64,000 bases of DNA from Croceicoccus mobilis (lineage in GTDB: Bacteria > Pseudomonadota > Alphaproteobacteria > Sphingomonadales > Sphingomonadaceae): positions 806,001 to 870,000 of the forward strand of contig NZ_LYWZ01000022.1 in assembly GCF_001661965.1 (NCBI RefSeq), written 5' to 3'. How positions within the stretch are numbered: position 1 is the first letter of the stretch; the number at the start of each line of letters is the position of its first letter. Positions 40,559 through 49,067 of the stretch are shown piece by piece. A program made the translations under genes and the position numbers. Under the pieces are notes generated by a model that worked only from the letters and a program-made list of their open reading frames with translations, was not told the origin of the DNA and made no database searches.

Positions 40559-42075
40559 TCACCCGTTTCCTGACCGCCGCAGTGCTGACGCCAGATGGTA
40601 GCTACAGCTTTGCCGAGCCAGCCAATGTCGCAGAAGCGCATGGCGTGAACCCGTGGGTTGCGCTTGCCTATCTGATCGCGGGCGTATGCTTCATCCTCGC
40701 CCTGCGCGGGCTTTCCAGTCCGGCGACCAGCCGGGCGGGCAACCGCTATGGCATGGTCGGCATGCTGATCGCGGTCATCACCACGCTCATCACCCATTTC
40801 AACGCCAGCATCATCGAGATCGCGATTGCCATCGCCATCGGCGGAACCATCGGTTTTGTCATCGCGCGGCGCATCGCCATGACCGCGATGCCGCAGCTGG
40901 TCGCCGCGTTCCACAGCCTTGTCGGCATGGCCGCGGTGCTGGTTGCTGGCGCGGCCTATGCCAATCCCGGCGCGTTCGACATCCTTGTCCCGCACCTCAA
41001 TGCCAACGGGCTTGAGACCATGGTCATCAACCCGGTCAGCCGGATCGAGATGGCGCTGGGCGCGGCAATCGGTGCGATCACCTTTTCAGGGTCTGTTATC
41101 GCCTTCCTGAAATTGAACGGGAACATGGGCGGCGCGCCGATCATGCTGCCCATGCGCCACGTCATCAACCTGGGCACGCTGATTGCGATCCTGGTGCTGA
41201 CGGCGATGTTCGCGATTGCCGATCCAGCGCCGGAATGGATCTTCCCGGTCGTCCTGCTGCTGGCCTTCATCATCGGCTTCCTGCTGATCATCCCGATTGG
41301 CGGGGCGGACATGCCGGTGGTCGTCTCCATGCTCAACTCCTACTCGGGCTGGGCTGCGGCGGCGATGGGCTTTACCCTGCACAATACGGCGATGATCATC
41401 ACCGGCGCGCTGGTCGGCGCATCGGGCGCGATCCTCTCCTCCATCATGTGCAAGGCGATGAACCGCTCCTTCATCTCCGTGATCGCGGGCGGGTTCGGGG
41501 CCGAGGATACCGGCGGCGGCGACGGCGCGGTCAAGGTCGACCGTCCGTGGAAGCGCGGCAGCGCGGAAGACGCGGCCTTCATGATGAGCCAGGCCGAACA
41601 GGTCATCATCATCCCCGGATACGGCATGGCCGTCGCACAGGCACAGCACGTGCTGCGTGAGATGTCGGACCTCCTCAAGGAAAAGGGAGTGACCGTCAAA
41701 TATGCCATCCACCCGGTGGCGGGCCGCATGCCCGGGCACATGAACGTGCTGCTGGCCGAAGCCAACGTCCCTTATGACGAGGTGTTCGAACTGGAGGACA
41801 TCAACGGCGAATTCGCACAGACCGACGTGGCTTTCGTCATCGGTGCGAACGACGTGGTGAATCCGGCGGCGAAGACCGACAAGTCATCGCCCATCTTCGG
41901 CATGCCCGTGTTCGACGTGGGCAAAGCGAAGCAGGTGTTCTTCCTCAAGCGTTCGATGGGCGGTGTTGGCTATGCCGGTGTCGACAACGATGTCTTCTAC
42001 ATGGACCAGACGATGATGCTCTTGTCCGATGCGAAGAAGATGGTCGAGGAAATCAACAAGTCGCTGGCCGACTGA
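40555..42075 (+). CDS. pntB: NAD(P) transhydrogenase subunit beta
   Basis: 506 aa from the ATG at 40555, which overlaps the stop before it. The N-terminal half is membrane domain II with about eight or nine hydrophobic helices (AYLIAGVCFILALRGLSSP..., LVAAFHSLVGMAAVLVAGA, MRHVINLGTLIAILVLTAMFAIA). The C-terminal domain III binds NADP: VIIIPGYGMAVAQAQHVLREMSDLLKEKGVTVKYAIHPVAGRMPGHMNVLLAEANVPYDEV, then GANDVVNPAA and KRSMGGVGYAGVDN. A near-perfect hairpin at 42100-42139 probably ends the operon. Confidence 0.96.
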   Translation: MITRFLTAAVLTPDGSYSFAEPANVAEAHGVNPWVALAYLIAGVCFILALRGLSSPATSRAGNRYGMVGMLIAVITTLITHFNASIIEIAIAIAIGGTIGFVIARRIAMTAMPQLVAAFHSLVGMAAVLVAGAAYANPGAFDILVPHLNANGLETMVINPVSRIEMALGAAIGAITFSGSVIAFLKLNGNMGGAPIMLPMRHVINLGTLIAILVLTAMFAIADPAPEWIFPVVLLLAFIIGFLLIIPIGGADMPVVVSMLNSYSGWAAAAMGFTLHNTAMIITGALVGASGAILSSIMCKAMNRSFISVIAGGFGAEDTGGGDGAVKVDRPWKRGSAEDAAFMMSQAEQVIIIPGYGMAVAQAQHVLREMSDLLKEKGVTVKYAIHPVAGRMPGHMNVLLAEANVPYDEVFELEDINGEFAQTDVAFVIGANDVVNPAAKTDKSSPIFGMPVFDVGKAKQVFFLKRSMGGVGYAGVDNDVFYMDQTMMLLSDAKKMVEEINKSLAD

Positions 42076-42099
42076 ACCGGGCCACACGCTTAAAATTTG

Positions 42100-42139
42100 A
42101 AAGGCCGGGATGCGGGGTTAACCCTGCACCCCGGCCTTT
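42100..42139 (+). terminator. Terminator of the transhydrogenase operon
   Basis: AAAGGCCGGGATGCGGGGTT (42100-42119) faces AACCCTGCACCCCGGCCTTT (42120-42139): an inverted repeat with 18 of 20 positions paired. It begins 24 bp after the pntB stop. The stem is GC-rich and closed directly at its centre. There is no long T-run on the + strand after it. Confidence 0.75.
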
Positions 42140-42280
42140 CGCTTGCCAAGCTGTGGAAAACAAGAGATTAAACGTAAAGAGATTACAAAAGATACCGGTT
42201 GCATGTCATTTTTATGACGATAATCTTCATCTCGGGACTGCCCTCCATTTCGGAGGGTGAATGAGTGGAGTTCTCGGGTC

Positions 42281-43465
42281 ATGACAATAAAGGGATATAT
42301 GCTGGCAGGCGTTACCGGCGTGCTGGCAATGGGGGGCGTCATCGCCTCGGGCGCGGCCGCGGCACCGGCTGACAAGGCGGCGGCCCCTGCAGCGGGCGCG
42401 AAGATCGAAAACCAGTTCATCTGCACTTTCTCGGCCAATTGGGCCAAGGGCAAGAACGTGCGCGCCGAGGCCAATCGCGCCGCGACCCCGCAGGGCGGCC
42501 GCGTATTGTTCGACTACTCCCACTCGATCAAGGGATTTGCCGTGCGCATGTCGCCGCAGGGCGTGGCGAAGATGCAGGTCGCCAATCCGCATATCGACAC
42601 CTGCTTTGCCGACCGCGTCGTCGCGCTTGCCCCGCCTGCGGGCAAGGGCCCCGGTGGCGGCGGTAGCGAGCCTGCGGCGCAGACCACCCCGTGGGGCATC
42701 GCCTATGTCGGTACCTCCAGCGGCGCGGGCAAGACCGCGTGGGTCATCGACAGCGGCATCGACCTCGATCACCCCGATCTCAACGTCGACACCGCGCGCA
42801 GCGCCGATTTCACCGGCAGCCGTAAGGGTGCGGACGATGAAAACGGCCATGGCACCCATGTCGCGGGCACCATCGGCGCTATCGACAATTCCGAAGGCGT
42901 GATCGGCGTTGCTGCCGGCGCAAAGGTCGTCGCGGTGCGCGTGCTTGACCGCCGGGGTTCGGGCGCATGGTCGGGCGTGATGGCAGGCGTCGACTATGTC
43001 GCGGCTAATGGCTCGCCCGGCGATGTCGCGAACATGAGCCTTGGCGGCGGCGCGAACGATACGCTGGATCAGGCGGTGCTGAACGCATCGGCCAATTCGG
43101 GCGTGATCTTCGTGCTGGCAGCAGGCAATGACGGCGAAGACGCGGCGAACCATTCGCCCGCACGCGCCGCAGGTGCATCGGCCAATGACAAGGTCTTTGC
43201 CATCGCATCGGCCTATGACACGGGCAATGGCACGCTGGCGATGAACAGCTGGTCGAACTGGGGCAAGCCCGAGGTGACCTTCGCCGAACCCGGCTACCAG
43301 ATCGAATCGACCTGGCTCGATGGCGGCTACAACACCATTTCGGGCACTTCGATGGCATCGCCGCATGCCGCCGGCCTGATGCTGCTGTACGGCACGAACC
43401 TCAATACCCAGGGGTCGGTCACTGGTCCCGACGGCGCCAGCTACGCGGTCGGCGTCGAGGGTTGA
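42281..43465 (+). CDS. Secreted subtilase (S8 peptidase) with propeptide
   Basis: 394 aa from the ATG at 42281 (GTGGAG lies about 10 bp before). A signal peptide ([19 protein letters not shown]..., about 1-28) is followed by an inhibitor-I9-like propeptide (about 40-125, [17 protein letters not shown]...[19 protein letters not shown]). The subtilisin catalytic triad is visible: Asp in [14 protein letters not shown] (near 158), His in [13 protein letters not shown] (near 191) and Ser in [15 protein letters not shown] (near 358). The oxyanion Asn lies in [11 protein letters not shown]. Compact: it ends soon after the Ser block. An exported broad-range serine protease, not linked to the next operon by overlap. 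Confidence 0.92.
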   Translation: MTIKGYMLAGVTGVLAMGGVIASGAAAAPADKAAAPAAGAKIENQFICTFSANWAKGKNVRAEANRAATPQGGRVLFDYSHSIKGFAVRMSPQGVAKMQVANPHIDTCFADRVVALAPPAGKGPGGGGSEPAAQTTPWGIAYVGTSSGAGKTAWVIDSGIDLDHPDLNVDTARSADFTGSRKGADDENGHGTHVAGTIGAIDNSEGVIGVAAGAKVVAVRVLDRRGSGAWSGVMAGVDYVAANGSPGDVANMSLGGGANDTLDQAVLNASANSGVIFVLAAGNDGEDAANHSPARAAGASANDKVFAIASAYDTGNGTLAMNSWSNWGKPEVTFAEPGYQIESTWLDGGYNTISGTSMASPHAAGLMLLYGTNLNTQGSVTGPDGASYAVGVEG

Positions 43466-43517
43466 TCCCCTTGTGACATAGCCGCTTAGCGCGGTTTACA
43501 GGATCGGCGCGTTCCCA

Positions 43518-44096
43518 GTGGGGAGCGCGCCATTTCCATTTATGGCGCCGATGCTGCGTGTGCGAGAAAGAAAATTTCCCGGCCAAGGTGGCCACGGCGG
43601 CCCCCATTTGATAGGTGCCGCGCCAGAGAGAGGGAGCAACGGGGGAAGCCCGATCAAGGTCGCAAGGGACAAGATATATGCGCGCGCCACCCGGCTGGGG
43701 CTGGTGCCGCTTGCCGCATCCTGCCTGATGGCAATGCCTGCCATGGCGCAGGATCCATCCGCCCCTGCCTTCACCGAAGACAATGTGCCGGTCATCGATG
43801 CCGGGCACGTCGGTTTTGGCTGGACGGCTGACGGCCCGGTCACCATTAGATTGACCCGCGACAATGGCGAAACCCGCGCCGTGTTCGGCGGACAGGGTGA
43901 AAAGCTGTTCCTCTCGGGCCTCGCCGATGGCGACTACATGCTGTCCATCGCGCCCGAGGGCGGGGCGGTCAGCGATACGCTGGCGCTGGAAGTGCGGCAC
44001 CAGTCGCTGGCCCGCGCCTTGTGGCTGACGCTGGTAGGGGCGGTGGTGTTCGCGCTGGTGCTTGCCGTGATCGTGCGGGGCGCGCGCCATGACTGA
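43518..44096 (+). CDS. Anchored secreted protein at the head of the symporter operon
   Basis: Up to 192 aa; the start is uncertain. The first 45 residues look unlike a protein N-terminus, while KVARDKIYARATRLGLVPLAASCLM...AMAQ reads as a signal peptide, so translation may begin later from a non-ATG codon near 43600-43670. The mature part (about 70-150) is a beta-rich, Ig/fibronectin-like stretch (HVGFGWTADGPVTIRLTRDNGETRAVF...GLADGDYMLSIAPEGG), and one transmembrane helix follows near the C-terminus (ALWLTLVGAVVFALVLAVIV) with a short basic tail. It overlaps the symporter gene by 8 bp, so it is part of that operon. It could be an extracytoplasmic partner of the transporter. No named family recognised. 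Confidence 0.6.
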   Translation: MGSAPFPFMAPMLRVRERKFPGQGGHGGPHLIGAAPERGSNGGSPIKVARDKIYARATRLGLVPLAASCLMAMPAMAQDPSAPAFTEDNVPVIDAGHVGFGWTADGPVTIRLTRDNGETRAVFGGQGEKLFLSGLADGDYMLSIAPEGGAVSDTLALEVRHQSLARALWLTLVGAVVFALVLAVIVRGARHD

Positions 44097-45513
44097 GCGG
44101 ACGATTTTCCTCGACCCCACTTTGGGCTGGATCCTGCTGGCGGCCTTTTCGGTCCTGTGGGTCGGGCTCGGCTTCTATTGGGGCCGCCGCAACAAGAGCT
44201 TTGAAGATCACGCTCTGGCGGGCCGCAACATCGGCCTCGCGCTGGGGTCCGCCACGGCGGCGGCGACATGGATCACGTCGAACACCACCATGCTCGCCCC
44301 GCAATTCGCGCTGGAGCTGGGAGTGTGGGGCATGCTCGCCTATTCCACCGCCTCATTGGGCCTGTTCCTGTTCGCGCCGCTTGCCGTGCGTATCCGCAAG
44401 CTGATGCCGCATGGCTATACCAGCGGCGATTTCTTCCGCTTGCGCTATGGGCGCGTGGCGTGGGCGATCTTCCTCGTCTTCACCCTGTTCTATTCGCTGA
44501 CATGGCTGGTCAGCATGGCGATGGCGGGCGGCATCCTGTTGGAGGCTCTGGCGGGCATTGATTACGTCTGGGGGATGAGCGTCATCCTTGGCGTATGCGT
44601 GCTTTATACCATGCGCGGCGGTCTGGGCGCGGTGATCGGGACCGATTTCATCCAGACCCTGATCATATTGATCGGCATCGTCATCGTCGGTTTCGCAGTG
44701 CTCAGTCAGGTCTCGGTCGGCGAAATCCATGCCGAGCTGACCGCGCATAAGCCCGCGCTACTCGACGTCTTGTTCCCTGCCGCGATCATGGCGATCTTCA
44801 ACAATCTGCTCTTCGGTCTGGGCGAGGTGTTTCACAACAATGTCTGGTGGAGCCGCGCCTTTGCTTTCCGCGATGGGGTGGGCGGCAAGGCGTTCCTGAT
44901 CGGCGGCTTCATCTGGCTGCCGATCCCGGTAGCTGCCGGTTTCATTGCGCTGGCATCGGGCGCGCTGGGCGTTGCCATCCCATCCAGCGACATGGTCGCC
45001 CCGCTGGTGATCGCACAGGTCCTGGGAACGGCGGGCGCTGTGGGCATTTTCATCATCGTGTTCTGTTCATTGGCCTCCAGCATCGACAGCCTGCTGGCTG
45101 CGACCGCCGATCTGGTGACGGAGGATATCTGGCGCCGCCTCATCCGCCCCGGCTCCTCGGCAGAGCATCTGAAGGGCGCGGCGCAATGGGTGACATTGGG
45201 GCTGGGGCTTTTGACCTGGGCGCTGTGCGCGCCGCGCATCGGGACACTGGCGACGGTTTTGTTCTTTGCAGGGCCGCTGGTCGGTGCGATGATCTTTCCG
45301 ATCATAACGGGGCTGTATTGGCGGCGGGCCAATACGATCGCTGCCGTGGGCGGCATGGTGCTGGGGGCAGGGGCAGGCCTCGTCACCTATTTCACGATCG
45401 GCTGGTTCGTCGCGACCACGGTTGCCACCGCCGTTTCCTGCGCATGGGTGCTGGGCGCCTGCGCAATGTCCAAATCGCGGTTCGAATGGATCCGCCTGAA
45501 GGAGGACGCATGA
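44089..45513 (+). CDS. Sodium:solute symporter (SSS family)
   Basis: 474 aa with about twelve or thirteen hydrophobic helices. The family pattern is clear: LGFYWGRRNKSFEDHALAGRNIGLALGSATAAATWITSNTTMLAP (TM1 region with the sodium-site Ala/Ser/Thr), GYTSGDFFRLRYGRVAWAIFLVF, YTMRGGLGAVIGTDFIQTLIILIGI and FCSLASSIDSLLAATADLVTEDI (TM8-9 with the Ser/Asp sodium site). SSS members import urea, sugars, carboxylates or amino acids with Na+. The substrate is not evident; the closest feel is the urea/carboxylate branch. It overlaps both neighbours (44089-44096 and 45510-45513). Confidence 0.88.
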   Translation: MTERTIFLDPTLGWILLAAFSVLWVGLGFYWGRRNKSFEDHALAGRNIGLALGSATAAATWITSNTTMLAPQFALELGVWGMLAYSTASLGLFLFAPLAVRIRKLMPHGYTSGDFFRLRYGRVAWAIFLVFTLFYSLTWLVSMAMAGGILLEALAGIDYVWGMSVILGVCVLYTMRGGLGAVIGTDFIQTLIILIGIVIVGFAVLSQVSVGEIHAELTAHKPALLDVLFPAAIMAIFNNLLFGLGEVFHNNVWWSRAFAFRDGVGGKAFLIGGFIWLPIPVAAGFIALASGALGVAIPSSDMVAPLVIAQVLGTAGAVGIFIIVFCSLASSIDSLLAATADLVTEDIWRRLIRPGSSAEHLKGAAQWVTLGLGLLTWALCAPRIGTLATVLFFAGPLVGAMIFPIITGLYWRRANTIAAVGGMVLGAGAGLVTYFTIGWFVATTVATAVSCAWVLGACAMSKSRFEWIRLKEDA

Positions 45514-45632
45514 GTTTTTCAGCCGGTTTTCTGGAGGCGATCGTCTGGGCGTCGCTGGTCTGGTGCGCGGTCTCCGCGACCGGCCTTGGCGTGATGCTTG
45601 TGCGCGATGCGAAAAAGGGGTCGATCTGGTGA
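45510..45632 (+). CDS. 40-residue membrane protein, probable symporter accessory subunit
   Basis: A 40-codon gene begins at ATG 45510, overlapping the symporter stop (ATGA), and ends TGA 45630-45632, overlapping the GTG start of the carbamoyltransferase gene. The product, MSFSAGFLEAIVWASLVWC and then an AVSATGLGVMLVRDAKKG end, has one transmembrane helix (about 7-31) and a short basic tail. Small one-helix proteins encoded next to SSS or DUF4212-type symporters are known accessory subunits. Overlap at both ends makes it a genuine, translationally coupled gene. Function inferred. Confidence 0.65.
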   Translation: MSFSAGFLEAIVWASLVWCAVSATGLGVMLVRDAKKGSIW

Positions 45633-46726
45633 ACGATATCCAGTCCGCCAGCCAGCTCGACCATAAGGCCGATCCCCAGCGCAAGGCCGGGGTGCTGGGC
45701 AATTGCCCCAATCCGCAGGACCTGATCGACATGTCGCCGGGGCTCGATCTCGCCGTGCTGGACCGGCTGCATAATTGCTCGATCCTGTCCTCGCGCCAGT
45801 TCGACAAGGAGCTGATGGGAGAGCTGGCAAAGCTTGCCGCCTATCTCCAGCTGAAGAAGGTGCCCGCGGGGCAGGCGCTGCATGACAAGATCATGGCCGC
45901 CGCCTTTTTCGAACCTTCGACCCGCACGCGCCTGTCGTTCGAAAGCGCGATGCTGCATGTGGGCGGCAAGACCCTGTCGGTAGCGGACGCAAAAACCACC
46001 GGCGTCGCCAAGGGCGAATCCATGCGCGACATTGGGCAGATGTTCAATTCATACGCCGATATCGTGGTCGTGCGGCACACGCAGCAGCAGGCGCTGCAAG
46101 AGCTGACCGATTATCTGCGCATCCCGCTGATCAATGGCGGCAACGGGTCGGACGAACATCCGACGCAGGCTCTGGCGGATTGGTATGCGCTGATGAAATG
46201 GCGGCCGGAACTGGCATTTGGGCAATTGCCCGAACAGTTTCGCCTCAACATCGGCATCATCGGCACGCCGGGCAATATGCGAACGGTGAAGAGCTTCCTC
46301 ACGCTCGCCCTGCTGTTTCATGAGAATATCAACCACATCACCATATTTTCGGAAATGGCCGATCCGCTGGGCGATGAATTGCGCGCGCTGACCAATGCCA
46401 GCCCGATCACCATCGATTTCAGCCGCAATCTCAAGCAGAGCCTTGAGTATCTCGACGTCATCTACATGAATGCGATCGCGTTTCTGGGCGATGGCTATCG
46501 CTTCTTCGGGGACGAGTTCTCGCTGAACTCGGCCAGCCAGATGAAGCCCGACACGGTGATCCTCCACCCGCTGGCACGGGGGGAGGAATTGGGCACCTGT
46601 CTCGATGACACCGATCACAATCTCTATTTCAACCAGGCCGATGGTGCGGTCTGGCTGCGGCAGGCGCTGCTGCTCGCCATTTTCGGGCGCGTGCGCGAAG
46701 TCGTCCCCCGCGAATTCATCAGGTAA
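45629..46726 (+). CDS. pyrB: Atypical aspartate/ornithine carbamoyltransferase-family enzyme
   Basis: 365 aa from the GTG at 45629, longer than normal ATCase catalytic chains (about 310). The carbamoyl-phosphate site is intact: FFEPSTRTRLSFE (93-105), a KGES loop (128-131) and HPTQ (177-180). The region that in ATCase binds aspartate, TRVQKER with Arg229 and Gln231 in E. coli, is replaced by YMNAIAFLGDGY (279-290), and the HPLPRVDE loop reads HPLARGEE (313-320). So the amino substrate may not be aspartate. It is inside a tight operon between the symporter and asparagine synthetase genes, not near other pyrimidine genes. The symbol pyrB reflects family only. Confidence 0.75.
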   Translation: MNDIQSASQLDHKADPQRKAGVLGNCPNPQDLIDMSPGLDLAVLDRLHNCSILSSRQFDKELMGELAKLAAYLQLKKVPAGQALHDKIMAAAFFEPSTRTRLSFESAMLHVGGKTLSVADAKTTGVAKGESMRDIGQMFNSYADIVVVRHTQQQALQELTDYLRIPLINGGNGSDEHPTQALADWYALMKWRPELAFGQLPEQFRLNIGIIGTPGNMRTVKSFLTLALLFHENINHITIFSEMADPLGDELRALTNASPITIDFSRNLKQSLEYLDVIYMNAIAFLGDGYRFFGDEFSLNSASQMKPDTVILHPLARGEELGTCLDDTDHNLYFNQADGAVWLRQALLLAIFGRVREVVPREFIR

Positions 46727-46739
46727 AGGAACGCCATTC

Positions 46740-48677
46740 ATGTGCGGAATCGCCGGGCTGTGGGCCCATAGCCACCACCCTGAGACCATGGCCCGCGCGG
46801 AAAAGATGGCCGATGCCATCTATCACCGCGGTCCCGACGGGCGCGGCTTCCATGTCGATCCCGACAATTCGCTGGCGATGATCCACACGCGCCTGTCGAT
46901 CATCGGCCTGAACGCGGGTGACCAGCCTATCTTTGGCCGCGACAGCGACGGCACCGGCGGCATGGTGCTGACCGCGAATGGCGAATTCTATGACTACAAG
47001 CGCATCCGCGGCCTGCTCAGGACCGATGGCTACGACTTCAACACGAAGTCGGACAGCGAGCTTGCCATCAAGCTTTATCACAAGCACGGCTTGGACTTCG
47101 TGCATCAGCTGCGCGGCGAATTCGCCTTTGCGATTTTCGATGAGGCGAAGCAGCAGCTGATCCTCGTCCGCGACCGTTTCGGCATCCGTCCGCTGTTCTT
47201 CCATAACGGCCCCGCCGGCGTGTTCTGGTCGTCCGAGATCAAGGCCATGCTCGCCCACCCCGAAGTCCCGCGCGAGCTGGACCCGAAGGCGCAGCTGCAC
47301 CAGATGATGCAGGTGATGGTCCCGGGCATGACGCTATGGAAGGGGATCGAGGCGGTGAAGCCCGGTCACATGCTGATCGTTTCAAAGGACGGCGACGGAT
47401 TTGCAGTGGAAGAGCGCCGCTATTGGGACGCCGATTTCCCGCTGGATGGCGAGCATGACGAATTGCCCGATGACGAGCATATCGAGAATGTGCGCCGTGC
47501 CCTCGTCGAATCCATCGCGCTGCGGCTGGAAGCCGACGTGCCGGTCGCCTGTTACCTTTCGGGCGGGATCGACAGCTGCTCGATCCTTGGCATGGCGGCC
47601 GCGATCCAGCAGTCGCCGGTCAAGGCGTTCACCATCGGGTTCGACGATGCGCGTTATGACGAAACCTCGATCGCGACCGAAATGGCCGAAATGGTGGGCG
47701 CGGATCAGGATATTCTGAGAGTTTCCGCGCTCGACCTTTATGGCAAGAATTTTGAGGATGCGGTCTATTATTCGGAACGCACCTTCTACAACACGCTCGG
47801 CGTCGCCAAGATGCTGATGTCAAAGCACGTGACCGACGCCGGATACAAGGTCGTCATCACGGGCGAGGGCAGCGACGAATTGTTCGGCGGCTATGCCCAG
47901 TTCAAGGCGGACTATTTCCTCCACGATCCCGCTTATGCCGAAACCGCCGCAGGCGCGGATATGAAGGAGCGGAACAAGATCTTTTCGGGCAGCGTGCTGG
48001 CCGAACAGACGATCAGCCATCCCGCGTTTGAGGAAGTGATGGGCTTCACCCCCAGCTGGATCCAGCCGTGGATGCTGGTCTATGAACGCGTGAAGCCGCT
48101 GCTGTCGGATGAATTCCTTGCAAAGCTCGACGGGTATGATCCGGTCGCGGCTATCGCCTACAGCCTTGATCGCACGATGCTGGATGGGCGGCACGTGCTC
48201 GACAAGGTGCAGTATAGCTGGATCAAGACCATGCTGGAGGGGCAGATCCTCAACTGGGGCGGTGACCGGGTCGACATGGCTAACAGCCTTGAATCGCGGC
48301 CCGCTTTCCTCGACCACCATGTCGCGGAACTGGCCATGCGCATTCCTCCCAGCGTCCGCATCCGCGACGGCGTCGAGAAATGGGTCGTGCGCGAAGCGAT
48401 GAAGCACGTGCTGCCCGAAGTGCTCTACAAGCGTGAGAAATTCGCCTTCATGGCCCCGCCCGCCCACACCAGCGAGGAAAAGGGCCGCGAAATCGACAAG
48501 CTGCTCGAAAAATGGCTGTCATCCGAGAAAATCGCCGAGCATGGCATCTTCGACGAAGAGAAGCTGCGCGCCAGCATTGCCGAATACAAGCAATCGGACG
48601 ATCATACCGCCAATACGAGGAAGGACATCATCCTCAACCACGCGATCGCGCTGCACGCGATCGAGGAACTGATCTGA
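46740..48677 (+). CDS. asnB: AsnB-type glutamine-dependent asparagine synthetase
   Basis: 645 aa from ATG 46740, needed so that the nucleophile becomes Cys2 after Met removal (MCGIAGLW). The glutaminase domain (about 2-195) shows RLSIIGLNAGDQPI, NGE at 80-82 and RDRFGIRPLFF. The synthetase domain has the ATP pyrophosphatase loop CYLSGGIDSCS (PP-motif 274-279), FTIGFDDARYDE, and GEGSDELFGGY (375-385); the C-terminal PEVLYKREKFAFMAPP is usual. It makes an amide from a carboxylate, glutamine and ATP. It lies 13 bp after the carbamoyltransferase gene and 14 bp before the next. In this context the acceptor could be another acid than aspartate. Confidence 0.9.
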   Translation: MCGIAGLWAHSHHPETMARAEKMADAIYHRGPDGRGFHVDPDNSLAMIHTRLSIIGLNAGDQPIFGRDSDGTGGMVLTANGEFYDYKRIRGLLRTDGYDFNTKSDSELAIKLYHKHGLDFVHQLRGEFAFAIFDEAKQQLILVRDRFGIRPLFFHNGPAGVFWSSEIKAMLAHPEVPRELDPKAQLHQMMQVMVPGMTLWKGIEAVKPGHMLIVSKDGDGFAVEERRYWDADFPLDGEHDELPDDEHIENVRRALVESIALRLEADVPVACYLSGGIDSCSILGMAAAIQQSPVKAFTIGFDDARYDETSIATEMAEMVGADQDILRVSALDLYGKNFEDAVYYSERTFYNTLGVAKMLMSKHVTDAGYKVVITGEGSDELFGGYAQFKADYFLHDPAYAETAAGADMKERNKIFSGSVLAEQTISHPAFEEVMGFTPSWIQPWMLVYERVKPLLSDEFLAKLDGYDPVAAIAYSLDRTMLDGRHVLDKVQYSWIKTMLEGQILNWGGDRVDMANSLESRPAFLDHHVAELAMRIPPSVRIRDGVEKWVVREAMKHVLPEVLYKREKFAFMAPPAHTSEEKGREIDKLLEKWLSSEKIAEHGIFDEEKLRASIAEYKQSDDHTANTRKDIILNHAIALHAIEELI

Positions 48678-48691
48678 GCGGGAGACACGCG

Positions 48692-49054
48692 ATGCGGCTG
48701 GCAGGAACTTTGATGGGCGCGCTGGCCTGCATGGCGCTCGCCCTGCCTGCCGCTGCGCAGGACAAGCCTGCCGATCCGCAGGAGGCCGATGCGGTCTGCC
48801 TCGCCTTTACCGCGCTGCTTGCGGGGCAGAGCGATGAGAAACTGCAGGCGGCTGGCACGATGGGCACGCTCTATTACATCGGCAAGCTGAAGGCGCGCGA
48901 TCCGGACATTGACCTGACTGCCACCATGCGTGGATCGGTCGAGGCGCTGAAGACGGGCAACCGCGAAATGATCGCCAAGCGCTGCGGCATGGAATTCCAG
49001 CAGGTTGGTGACGAATTGCGCCAGGCGGGCGCGGCGCTGAAATCCGAAGACTGA
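48692..49054 (+). CDS. Small secreted protein of the operon
   Basis: 120 aa from ATG 48692 behind GCGGGAGA. A signal peptide (MRLAGTLMGALACMALALP..AAQ, cleavage near 23) precedes a helical domain with two cysteines: DAVCLAFTALLAGQSDEKLQAAGTMGTLYYIGKLKARDPDIDLTATMR and AKRCGMEFQQVGDELRQAGAAL. No family was recognised; similar small helical periplasmic proteins occur in sphingomonads. It sits 14 bp after asnB and 13 bp before the Nramp-like gene, so it is within the operon. Confidence 0.7.
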   Translation: MRLAGTLMGALACMALALPAAAQDKPADPQEADAVCLAFTALLAGQSDEKLQAAGTMGTLYYIGKLKARDPDIDLTATMRGSVEALKTGNREMIAKRCGMEFQQVGDELRQAGAALKSED

Positions 49055-49067
49055 GCCGCAGCATTAC

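Noticed and set aside
45629-46726. Calling this gene the housekeeping aspartate carbamoyltransferase
   Set aside because: The aspartate-binding Arg/Gln block is absent and no other pyrimidine gene is near, so a family-level call is safer.
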